Shown in pieces: positions 1 through 10,035 of a stretch of DNA of 64,000 nucleotides. Within the stretch, counting starts at the first letter, position 1, and each line of letters starts with the position of its first letter. The DNA lies in NCBI GenBank assembly GCA_032164295.1, contig JAJHTX010000008.1:1054001-1118000 (forward strand), given 5' to 3'. The position numbers and the translations under genes are program-made. Under the pieces are notes generated by a model that saw only the letters and a list, made by a program, of their open reading frames with translations, made no database searches and was not told where the DNA came from. The DNA is from Inonotus obliquus (Eukaryota; Basidiomycota; Agaricomycetes; Hymenochaetales; Hymenochaetaceae).

Positions 1-222
1 TTTGGGCTTGACAAAGGATGGCTTGACAAACGAAGGATATCTATGTACTGAGTGGTCCATCCATTATGGTACTTGGGTGTAGATTGTGTTTCCGCTGATG
101 CCGACGAAGTTCGGTATCTCTAGGCCGAACATATTCTCCTTTGTGCGCTTATGCTTATAAGATGTTACGAGGTGGATCCAGAGCATACGAGATTCTGAGT
201 TAATACTAGTACTGATGAAGTC

Positions 223-239
223 CATCACGCTTTGACATT
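223..239 (+). promoter_or_regulatory. Recurrent upstream motif CATCACGCTTTGACATT, distal copy
   Basis: This copy is followed by a pyrimidine-rich and then AT-rich tail (CTTTCCTTTATTACATAAA). A second copy with a similar AT-rich tail lies at 460-476. The pair recurs ahead of the other A-type genes, and single or diverged copies precede the B-type genes (near 9030 and 36907) and the genes at 49326 and 52723. Position and repetition suggest a regulatory site, but the bound factor is unknown. Confidence 0.4.
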
Positions 240-459
240 GCTTTCCTTTATTACATAAATAGAATGTAAACAAATTCAGCGACGGGGTCCTTGATAACCT
301 CGGCACCACCATCGCGGATAAACCTCCAAAAGAGAATAATGGTCGGGTACGGTCTGATCACAGAAACTTTACTTTCCCTTATTCAGTCTCAACTTTGTAG
401 CACTGACTAGGAGGATAATTGCGCGTACAATAAAATCGGCATCTAGTGCATTTTCTACT

Positions 460-476
460 CATCACGCTTTGACATT
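460..476 (+). promoter_or_regulatory. Recurrent upstream motif CATCACGCTTTGACATT, proximal copy
   Basis: This is the second copy in the unit, about 400 bp before the ATG. The AT-rich tail here reads TTTCAATTAATAAAT. It is the better conserved of the two across subtypes A and B. Confidence 0.4.
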
Positions 477-761
477 ACTTTTCAATTAATAAATCTGAGC
501 TTTCGCCTTGGATGAGAAAGCGTGAGCGGTGACCCTGAGTGATCAATAGGATGCTCCCTCAACCTCCCAAACCTTATCTATATCTATAAGCACAGCCACG
601 GGTATCGAAGCACGCCGGTTGCCGCGTCTCCCGCGTCTCGCATCCACAGTCCCAGAAAGTAATCGCCAAGAATTGTCAATGGCGAAGACCTTGAAAAAAT
701 TCAGTCATTGTTGTATTTTCTTCTGGGCATCTAGAGCTAGCGCTTTGACAAAGGAAAAGGG

Positions 762-768
762 TATTTAA
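762..768 (+). promoter_or_regulatory. TATA box (TATTTAA) of zinc-finger gene 1
   Basis: TATTTAA lies 99 bp upstream of the ATG at 867. The same box (TATTTAA, or TACTTAA in B-type and the 52723 gene) is found at 5841, 9334, 13064, 16767, 34224, 37220, 40701, 45250, 52617, 56849 and 58689, about 90-140 bp before each start. The gene at 49326 has only a weak TTCTTAAA near 49236. Confidence 0.6.
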
Positions 769-866
769 GCAGTGGGAGCTTGAGGCCATCACCTCCCAAC
801 ATCCACTTCGTTCTCGCTTCTCATCCAACAGCTCTCCACCCAGTAACTACCTCGACTCTCAACAAC

Positions 867-2052
867 ATGTCCGACTTTCTGCAGTACGTCCTCGATATGG
901 GCACCATACACCCCACAATCTACAGCGACCTCCAGGTGGCATCGGACGGTTCGTTCGTGTCAACCGAAGAGGCCAATAGCCTGAACCTGCCAGATTTCTC
1001 CGGCATCGGCTTGGAGACATCGTTCGAATATGACATGGACAGCGCCAACGCCCCGTTCGGTGCTAATCCATCCCTTGCGTATGGCGCGCTCGATAGCGAG
1101 CCATTCTCGATGGGCGGAAATTTACTCGTGAGTATTGCTTTGTCCCAGTAAACAAACATGTCCTGACGAAGAGACCTAGGATGACTGGTCCATCATCCCG
1201 TCCTCGCCGGGTGCTGCCGACACGGTTCACGAGGAGCTTGTCGCTCATATCCCTCCTCCGCCTCCAATTAAGAGAGGCTTTGGTAACGACCTCTCAAATA
1301 TAGAGAGGTCCACGGCAGATCTTCCTCCTCTGGTTTCCTCCTCCTCCTCCTCGTCGCCATCGTCCGGAGTCTCGACTCCAGAGGTGGCAACACCAACGCA
1401 TCTGCCCTCTCCCATCTCGGCTCCCGCACCGTCCTTGTCCCCGTTGTCCCTGTCCCCACCGTCCTCGCCATCGTCCGGAGTCTCGACTCCAGAGGTGGCC
1501 ACACCAGCAGACATGCCTTCCCCCATCTCGGTTCCCGCGTCCGCATCCTTCTCTCCCATCTCGGCTCCCACTCCCTCGTCCTCCTCAGAGACACTCTCGC
1601 CCTCCTCTCCCGCATCGGCTCCAGCACACTCGTCCTCCTCTCCGGCCGGCAAAAGCTCGAAGCAGAGGAGGAATGCCGCCCCGTCAACTCGCCTTCCAAA
1701 CCGCTCATCTGCATCTCGCCCTCGCAACACCACCATTGTCCCCGCGCATCACAAAGTCATTTGCAGTGTTGAAGGATGCACTAAAGGCTTCAGTGATCGG
1801 ACTGCCATGCTCCGGCATGTTATGTCCAAGCACGCAGGGGAGAGGCACGAATGTCACGCCTGCGGTAACAGTTTCACGCGTCCCGACGCACTGGTGCGCC
1901 ATCTGAACACAACTATGTTGGGCTCTGAGTGTCGTCTGGCGGCAATGGTGAACGGGTGGGTGCAAGTCGCTGGTAAGAAGGGGATCCAAATGAAAAGAAC
2001 AGAGAGAACGGATAGGGTGAAGAAGGTCGCCGAGTTCCTTTCACTGTTGTGA
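867..2052 (+). CDS. C2H2/C2HC zinc-finger protein, A-type copy 1 (two exons)
   Basis: Exons 867-1127 and 1180-2052 give 377 aa. The 52-nt intron (GTGAGT...CTGAC...CTAG) is phase 0, and removing it joins two open frames. Exon 1 (87 aa) is acidic. Exon 2 starts with a short GDWSI-like motif, then a KRGFGND motif, then a Ser/Pro/Thr-rich linker with two copies of a repeat built on SGVSTPEVATP, and a basic patch (KSSKQRR), a likely nuclear localisation signal. Finger 1 begins near residue 282 (C-x4-C-x12-H-x4-H). Finger 2 is C-x2-C-x12-H-x9-C, so its last ligand is Cys. The start was chosen because MSDFLQ is conserved in all A copies; an upstream in-frame ATG at 780 lies close behind the TATA box in presumed leader. 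A DNA-binding nuclear role is inferred from the family; the target is unknown. Confidence 0.88.
1128..1179 (+). other. Conserved 52-nt intron of the zinc-finger family
   Basis: GTGAGT donor, CTGAC branch-like site about 20 nt before the end, CTAG acceptor. The same intron is present in every copy at the exon 1/exon 2 border: 6204-6255, 9629-9681, 13482-13533, 17133-17184, 34588-34639, 37514-37572, 41128-41179, 45616-45667, 49587-49638, 52972-53024, 57186-57238 and 59057-59107. Position and phase are fixed although the coding sequences have diverged. Confidence 0.85.
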
Positions 2053-2220
2053 ATCACTTCCGGTCTCTTGCTCCATCCTTGCCCTTTCCATCTTCCTGCT
2101 CCTCGTTTTATCATTTGCGTGTACCTTCTGTTTTAATTGCTTTCCCCTTTGTTCTCATCTGTACTGGATGCTCTGTAGCTCACTTCTGCTTGTACTTACC
2201 GTGTTGTAATTCATCGCTGT

Positions 2221-2345
2221 GTTCATAGAACGGTGTGAAAGGCTGTGAGCCTCTGAGTATAGGTGATAAGTTGCAAGCTATATCACAATCTGATGTGAAG
2301 GTGATGACGAGTTGCTTTGGTCTTGCTTGGCTCATCACGTGTTCC
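2221..2345 (+). promoter_or_regulatory. Conserved 3'-flank block: CATAGAACGGTGTGAAAGG element and downstream CACGTG
   Basis: About 170-290 bp after the stop lies a block with CATAGAACGGTGTGAAAGGC, then GTGAAGGTGATGACG, then TTGGCTCATCACGTG (CACGTG at 2336-2341). Equivalent blocks follow the array genes, even those whose coding parts are very different, and also follow the pseudogene near 55434. It may be the polyadenylation/termination region or a regulatory element; the sequence alone does not decide. Confidence 0.45.
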
Positions 2346-5300
2346 GAAATACACCACACGATTCCGATTCGACGAACGTCTTCGGTTGATAATATGATAT
2401 ATACTCGACTTACTGTTGTTCAATAATGAGGCAACAGTCAGCGCGTGCTCCATGTACTTTCCTCTCCAACTTCCGCTCATTGAGACAAAACGTACCACAG
2501 CACCATGGATTTACTGGCACGGATGGAAGGTAACACGCATAGCATCTTCGATTCTCATATATAGACCATCTCATTCGCTCCCGGAGGTCATAAAGCTTGG
2601 TCATTATTGACGCCTTAGCTATGTGCTTAACTTCGTTGAATGAGATGACTGCACTCAGGGAAGATGGAGGTACTTCGAGAGAATTATTGACACGTCGCTT
2701 TATAAGAGCCAACAGTGCGTGCTAAGCTCTCGCTTCCTCGAAATCACTTCTAACTTTGAATTCCTTTTCATCGGGATTGATGGAAGGGGATCGCAAACAC
2801 TCGAGTGAACGTAATTCGAACGACCGAGTTTAGACGGCAAGTGAGCCATCGTTCTGCGCCGCCGGAAGCTTCTGACTTGCATTAACTACACCCCATGATT
2901 AGCGGATGGCGACCAGCAGAAACAACACCTAAATAAAGATTGTTCCGGAATCGGCCTTCTAGAAAGACTACTATGGCAAGTGTCCCATCGAAGATAATTC
3001 AACACCTTTCGCATTCTGTGGTTCCTGTGCCGGTACCCCTATAGTCATTATGCACTATTTTAGTTGATGAGTATTAACGTCGACTCCAGCAGATGATTCA
3101 TCGTGTTGCAGTTTTGAGCAGACCTACTCGCGAAACTGTATCGACGGCACCATCCCTACCGTGCATCAAGCACGATTCCTTGAACTCATTCAGTCAGTTC
3201 TTTGTAGAACACCAGGTCCGTCTCTCCACAAACAAGTGGTCCCCCTTGCACTTGCTACAGACACATCGCGACTCGAAAAACTCCAGGTTCGCTGAATCTA
3301 GATAATGGAGTGGCTCTACATGTCAACCATACCAAGCGATTTTGACTGACACTGCTGGGCCTTCCGGACTTCTTTATGACTCCTGGCTCTTTTTCCTGAC
3401 CAGAGCACCTCGGCAACACCAAGCTCCCCGGAGGAATTAGCATCTCGTGGAGGTTCAGTACTGTTTGAGTTACTCTGAATGATGTATGTTTTATTATAGT
3501 TGTTGCGGTACTACTCACCGACACCTCTTGTTCGTGATTATCTTCACTGAAAGGAAAGTTGGTATTCGAAGAGTTGTCTACCAGCGGGAGGTCATGCTTA
3601 ATAATATCAGTAGTCGATGTCGAATCTTCCTGTCGATGAGGATTACACAGAATGAAATGTATCTGTGAGTAGTACTGTCACTCCAGGAGAGTAGCGAGCA
3701 TTCAAGCTGCACGAGATAACCCTTACACGTGTCCTGACTGCGACCATAGTACTCTTCCTTGTTCCCGAGGTTTGTGATACAATGTCCCACTCACGGACCA
3801 TCCACTGCGATGCAAATTTTCACAGAATTGCTTCTGCAGAGCACCACACTATTTCTAGGATCTACAGATGGACCCGCAAAGCTGCATCTATACATGGCAA
3901 GAACACCACCGCCATGAATCAAGGGATAGATGTACTATCGCCACTGCGAGGTAAGTTTTGGTGTCGACTGTCGTTCCACTCACACAAGGAAGGCTTATGC
4001 TTGTTTACTGCTTTCTTCTCAACAAATGAGGAACGCCTTCCTCGACAATACGGAAGCTCTTCGTAATCCACACGTCGCTCCAGGGTCGGCACTGTCACTA
4101 ACGGGATAATGTATGTACTGTCCATTTATTTATTTGAAGAGATACTGTTATACTCGGGGGATATCTAGCATTTATCTCATAATAATTGTAGGTGGAACCT
4201 GACGGAAAGATTCACTGTAGTCTGGCTGTTGGGCCATGTTACTGGGAACCAATAGGCGGCGGAACGAATCATTTCGATGCTCTAGTGAAAAGGTCTCCAA
4301 CATAGGAGATGTTGAACTCCACCGGTACAGACCCTACTATCACCATGTGATAAAGAAGTGCCCGTATACATCACAAAGTGAGAGCGATGTTCGGACTCGC
4401 ACCTCAGTACCAGTCCTCTATCTCCTCTTGACTATGCAGTTAACGATTTCAAGTGGATAAAGTGGACCCTGACGCATACTCGTACTGCCACGCGTCGGTG
4501 TGTATTGTACCTCAGCGGCTGCTGACAAGGAACGTGCTTCGGGCAGGAAATTCAAGAATGGTCCATTAAGGGTTCATCTTCGAGTCCTGTGCTCGCAACG
4601 TCCTTCGAATCGGTGAAAGTACGCCCTGGTGGATGCCGGACTTCTCCCCATCAGACGCGTTTGTGCGCTTTAAATAACGGAAGAAATAATACAAGGATGA
4701 ATACGGTACATCGGGAGCGTCTGAGATTTCAAACCTTGTCCCGCTTTGCCATTGCCTATCGTTTATCAATCACAAGCACATATCGGGAGTATCGGAGGGA
4801 AACATAAAGGAAAGGTAATGAATCCTTCATCCCTCTATACCACGATCTACAGCTCGTAGCCCAAATCTCATCACGGAGCTGGCGCCAAAAGGACGGAACT
4901 TTCTTCATTAGGGAATTTTTCAGGATCATAATCGCAGTTTTCTGGGTCTGTCGCCAAGCGTGTCAATGGCACAAGTTCAGGAGAGATATTCGCAGGCCAG
5001 TTGTATCTGTCTGGTCACAGTATCTGAAAGGCGAATATGTTTTGACTTGACAAAGGATGGCTTGACAAACGAAGAATATTTATGTACTGAGTGGTTCATC
5101 CATTATGATACATGGGTGTAGATTGAGTCTCTGCTGATGCCGACGAAGTTCGGTATCTCTAGGCCGACCATATTCTCCTTTGTGCGTTTGTGAAGATTTA
5201 GGGAGTAGATCCAGAGCATACGAGATTCTAAGATAATACTAGTACTAGTACTGATCAAGTTCATCACGCTTTGACATTGCTTTCCTTTATTACATAAATG

Positions 5301-5942
5301 GAATATTAACAAATTCAACGACGTTGTATTCCTGGCGGAGTCTTGCCAGCCAGGGGTCCTTGATGACCTCGGCACTTCCATCGCGGCTAACCCTCCAAAA
5401 GAGACCTCTGGACGATGGTAGAGTATGGTTGTGTCACAGAGAATTTGCTTTCCCTTAATCTCAACATTCAGTCTTTTTTGTGCACCGCGGGAATAATTGC
5501 GCGTACGATTAAATCGACATCTAGTGCATTTTCTACTCATCACGCTTTGACATTACTTTTCAATTAATAAATCTGAGCTTTCGCCTTGGATGAGAAAGCG
5601 GGAGCGGTGACCCTGAGTGACCCTGTCAAAAGGATGTTCCCTCAACCTCCCAAACCTTATCTATATCTATAAGCACAGCCACGGGTATAAAGGCACGCCC
5701 GTTGCCGATTCCTCCGCGTCTCGCATCCTCGCTGAAAAGAATCGCCAAGAATTGTCAATGGCGAAGACCTTGAAAAAATTCAGTAATTGTTGTATTCTCT
5801 TCTGGGCATCTAGAGCTAGCGCTTTGACAAAGGAAAAGGGTATTTAAGCAGTGGCAGTTTGAGGCCATCACCTCCCAACATCCACTTCATTCTCGCTTCT
5901 CATCCAACAGCTCTCCTAGTAACTACCTCGACTCTCAACAAC
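2346..5942. repeat. Intergenic repeat modules between A copies 1 and 2
   Basis: No gene is supported. The stretch contains modules found between most array genes: a CTCTCCAACTTCCGCTCAT module (near 2460), a block around GACTGCACTCAGGGAAGATGG (near 2647), GACTGACACTGCTGGGCCTT (near 3345), GGGGGATATCTAGCATTTAT (near 4157) and the CAAAAGGACGGAACTTTC block (near 4888). The next unit starts at about 5041 with its own promoter, including the paired CATCACGC motif and a TATA box at 5841. Short frames here are broken in the homologous copies. Confidence 0.55.
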
Positions 5943-7200
5943 ATGACCGACTTTCTGCAGTCCATCCTCGATATGGGCACCATACACCCCACCATCTACA
6001 GCGACCTCCAGGTGGCATCGGACGGCTCGTTCATGTCAACCGAGGAAGCTGATCGTTTGACCTCGCCAGATGTCTCTGGCATAGGTTTTGACAACCTACT
6101 TGAATCTGACACGGACAGCGCCTACGCACCCTTTGGTGCTAGTCCATCCTTCCCATATGGCGCGCTTGACGGCGAGCCATTCTCGATGGACGGCAATCTA
6201 CTCGTGAGTATTACTTTGTCCCAGTAAACAAACATGTCCTGACGAAGAGACCTAGGGTGACTGGTCCATCCCCCTGTCCTCGTCGGGTGCTGCCAACATG
6301 GCCCACGAAGATCTTGTCACTCAAATCCCTTCTCCGCCTCCGATCAAGAGAGGATTTGGTAACGATCTCTCAAATATAGAGAGGTCCACGGCAGATCTTC
6401 CTCCTCTGTTTTCCTCCTCCTCGTCATCATCGGGAGCATCGACTCCAGAGGTGGCAACACCAACGCATCTGCCCTCTCCCATCTCGGCTCCCGCACCGTC
6501 CTTGTCCCCGTCGTCCCTGTCCCCACCGTCCTCGCCATCGTCCGGAGTCTCGACTCCAAAGATGGCAACTCCGACGGACCTTCCCTCTCCTGTCTCGGCT
6601 TCCGCACCGAGCCCGTCCCTGACCCCGTCACCGTCGTCCTCGCCAACGTCCGGAGTCTCAACTCCAGCGGTGGCCACACCAGTAGACATGCCTTCCCCCA
6701 TCTCGGTTCCCGCGTCCGCATCCTCCTCTCCCACCTTGGCTCCCACTCCCTCGCCCTCCTCTCCCACACCGACTCCAGCACACTCGTCCTCCTCTCCGGC
6801 CAGAAAAAGCGCAAAGCAGAGGCGGAACGCCGCCCCGTCAACTCGCCCTCCGAACCGTTCATCCGCATCTCGCCCTCGCAACGTTCCCGTCGTCCCCGCA
6901 GTGCACAAAGTCATGTGCATCCTGGAAGATTGCGACAAAGGCTTCGGCGATCGGACTGCCATGCTCCGGCATGTTATGTCGGGGCATATGAGGCAGAGGC
7001 ACAAATGTCACGGCTGCCCCAAAAGTTTCACGCGTCCCGACGCACTGGTGCGCCATCTGAACACAACTGTGTTGGGCTCTGAGTGTCGTCTGGCGGCGAT
7101 GGAGAACGGGTGGGAGCAAGTCGTTGGTGAGAAGGGGATCCAAATGAGAAGAACAGAAAGAACAGACAGGATCAAGATAGTCGCTGACTTCCTCTCATAG
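5943..7200 (+). CDS. C2H2/C2HC zinc-finger protein, A-type copy 2 (two exons, longest linker)
   Basis: Exons 5943-6203 and 6256-7200 give 401 aa, the longest member. The linker has three copies of the S-G-x-S-T-P-x-x-A-T-P repeat, against two in most other A copies, so the length difference comes from in-frame repeat gain. The basic patch reads KSAKQRR. Finger 1 starts with CILEDC and keeps C-x4-C-x12-H-x4-H; finger 2 is C-x2-C-x12-H-x9-C. The protein ends ADFLS with a TAG at 7198-7200. The TATA box is at 5841. It is the second A gene of the first A-A-B-C block. Confidence 0.88.
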
Positions 7201-9427
7201 TTGCGAATCACTCCCGGTTTCCGCTGGATTTTCCGATCTGTCCATTCCTGCTCTAACCTCACCCTTTCCGTCTTCCTGCTGCTTGTTGTATCATTCGCTG
7301 TACCTTCTGTTTCACTTGCTTTCCCCTTTGTTCTCATCTGTACTGGATGCTCTGTAACTCACCTCTGCTTGTACTTATCGCGTGTTGTAATCGATCGCTG
7401 TCCTCATAGAACGGTGTGAAAGTCTGTGAGCCTCTGAGTATAGGTGACAAGTTGCAAGCTGAATCACAATCTGATAAGGTGAAGGTGATGACGAGTTGCT
7501 TTGGTCTTGCTTGGCTCATCACGTGTTCCGTAATACACCGAGACTCGAAATGATTCTGGTGTGGTGGACGACGTCGCCGCGTCGGTGTTCGGTTGATATA
7601 TACTCGACTTACTGTTGCTCAATTATGAGGCAGCAGTCAGCGCGTGCTCCATGTACTTTCCTCTCCAACTTCCGCTCATCATGACAAACCGTGCTACAGC
7701 ACAATGGATTTACTAAGGAATCAAGGATAGTCTTCAGTTTTCATATGTTGGAAAGGCCGTGATAAAGGTCATATTATCCACGCTCGAGGTCATGAAGCTA
7801 GGTCCGTACTGATACACTTTCTACATGCTTGCATAACGCTAACTTCGCGGAAGCGGATGACTGCATCCAGGGGAGATGGGGGTACTTCGAGAGAATTGTT
7901 GACGTGACGCATTTTTAGAACCAACAGTGCGTGCTGAACACTCACTCCTCAAAATCACTTCTAATTTTTCACCGGGATTGATTGAGGGGAAGCAGCACAC
8001 ATGTCGGAGCTGAACGTAATTCGAACGACTGGTTTCCGACGCAAGTGTGCCGTTGTTCTGCGCGCCCAGGAGATCTCATCTCTAAGGGATGGCGACCAAA
8101 TGCAACGACGGTGAGGTATTATCTCCATCCGGCCGTCTAGAAAGACTACCATGGCCGATGTCTCATTAAATACATTACAATTCCTTTCGCATATCGTGGT
8201 TTTGGTGCTGATATCCCCAAACTTACTATGCATCGTTCTTTAGTAGTTGAGTATGAACGTCGATGATTCGTCGCGTTGCAGAACTATGCGCGAAGCTGTG
8301 TCGACAGCACCCTTCCTACAGTGTATCAAGCAAGACTACTTGAACGCACTTGAGCGCATTCATCCAGTTCTTTGGAAAACACTAGGTCCATCGCTCGACA
8401 AACAAGAGGTCCCACCTACACTTACTAGACACACGTCGCGCAGGTTCACTCAATCGCAATAATGGAGTGGCTCCATGTTTCTATTCTACCAAGCGATTTT
8501 GACTGACACTGCTGGGCCTTCCGGACTTCTTTATGACTCCTCGCTCTCTTTCCTGACCAGTGCACCTCGACAGCATTAAGCGTATCTGGAACTGACATCT
8601 CGTGCAGATTCAGTACCGTCACTTGCTAACCGACTCGATGGTTCACCAGTCACAGCCATGAACCATCGACTCGGCACTATTTTCTAGAATGGGATTGCTA
8701 TCCGCCTGTCGAATAGAATAATATTCCATGAAGAGATGATTGACGCATTCAATAATTAATACCTGGGAGCTGATTGGAGAACCATATAATTGTTTTCACT
8801 GCGGATGTGTCCGCGGATAAAATTAGACGCAGTATTACATAACATTCCACTGGCGGCGTCTGTGATGATCCGAATCGATACCTCCGACACTGCCACCGTG
8901 GCTCTTTCAAAATAGGATCACGGTCACACCGCCACAACGACTCCTACTCTCACTTCCACCTCTTCTTCGTGAGCCGGACCAGAGAACCGATTACGCGACG
9001 AGTGAATCGGCATCTAGTGAGTTTCGCACCCATCACGCATTGACATTATTTATCATTAATTAAAGCTTTGGCCAGGCTAGGATGTCAAAGCATGCGCAGT
9101 ACTAGTGACCCTGTCACAATAGTTGCAACCTCCCAAGGGACACAGCCACGAATTGGAAGCGGTAGTTGCCGATGGATCTGCCTGCATCTCAAAGGCCATC
9201 CACACTCGCTGAGAAGAAACCGCCAAGAATCCACAATGGCAAAAGCCTCGAAAATTCACAGTCAAAGTCGTGTATTTCTCTCGGCATCTAGAACTAGCGG
9301 TCACGCGTGTTTGTCTTGACCATTAACGAAGGATACTTAATGAGAGGGACTTTGGGCCATCCACCTCTCCCATTATTCACTCACTCCTCATCCTCTCCAT
9401 CCAGTGACTACCTCGACTCCCGACAAC
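7201..9427. repeat. Intergenic modules and B-type promoter
   Basis: The 3'-flank element is at about 7403-7525 (CACGTG 7520-7525). The array modules follow (CTCTCCAACTTCCGCTCAT near 7660, GACTGACACTGCTGGGCCTT near 8500). From about 8600 the sequence becomes B-type-specific and matches the 36,480-37,310 region closely. A CATCACGCATTGACATT motif near 9030 and a TACTTAA box at 9334 precede the next gene. No coding gene is supported. Confidence 0.5.
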
Positions 9428-10035
9428 ATGTCCGACTTTCTGCAGTCCATCCGCGACACGAGTCCCGCACATCCAACCATCAATAGCGGCCGCCAGGTGG
9501 CATCGGACGGCTCGTTCCTGTCAACCGAAGAGGCTGAGCTTCTCGCCCTGCTAGATTTCTCTCGCATGGGCTTGAACAACCACGGCGCACACACTACTCT
9601 AAACAACGCGACGGGTATCAGTTTACTCGTGAGTATTACTTCGTCTTGGTATGGGAAGATTTCCTGACAAATGAGTCCTAGGGTGGCTGGTCCATCCACT
9701 CATCCTCATCCTCTGCAACTGGTTCTGTAAACACCACCACCGGCCTCATAGAGAACGGAGCCCTGTGCTCCGTCAAATGTTGCGGTAAAGACTTCCACGA
9801 TGAATCAACCATGCGTCGGCATAGACTGACCATGCACAACATGCACAAGAGGCATAAGAGGGACGGCCCCAAGTGTCCTGGTTGTAACAGGACCTTCTCG
9901 CGTATCGACTCACTGGGGCGCCATTTGAATCGCACGGAGATGTGGTCCAGATGTCGGACGGCGGCGATGAAAAGTGGGTGGGTAGAAGTTATCCGTAATG
10001 GAGACCTTAGATTGTCCCATCCGAGAGGGGGCTAA
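9428..10035 (+). CDS. Short zinc-finger protein, B-type copy 1; C-terminus frameshifted
   Basis: Exons 9428-9628 and 9682-10035 give 184 aa. Exon 1 is 67 codons and exon 2 goes almost directly into the fingers: the Ser/Pro linker and basic patch of type A are missing. Finger 1 keeps the ligands of C-x4-C-x12-H-x4-H; finger 2 is CPGC...H-x9-C. The frame stops at 10033-10035. The next frame continues with a peptide ANRSKLVAAYM that matches the conserved C-terminal tail of relatives, so one extra G in the G run near 10026 has probably cut off the tail. Both fingers are untouched, so it may still be functional. TATA-like box TACTTAA at 9334. Confidence 0.65.

Larger units (their letters stand above)
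1..866 (+). promoter_or_regulatory. 5' flank of zinc-finger gene 1, repeated in every A-type unit
   Basis: No gene is supported here. The first bases reappear at 5041 (TTGACAAAGGATGGCTTGAC and onward), so one tandem unit is about 5,040 bp. The segment holds two copies of the motif CATCACGCTTTGACATT (223-239 and 460-476) and a TATTTAA box (762-768) about 100 bp before the start codon. The flank is shared nearly base for base with the A-type genes at 5943, 16872, 34324 and 45355. A minus-strand reading frame at 64-312 is not conserved in the other units and is treated as noise. Confidence 0.6.

Noticed and set aside
1245..1736. Long minus-strand frame opposite the linker (also 6321-7004, 17250-17732, 34705-35259, 45733-46302)
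   Set aside because: These Gly/Glu/Asp-rich frames are the shadow of the Ser/Pro-rich repeat on the + strand; they have no domain and simply follow the sense gene.
5103..5543. 146-codon minus-strand frame in the A-type upstream region
   Set aside because: Relatives at 64-312 and 33508-33837 differ in length and frame; the region is a promoter repeat.
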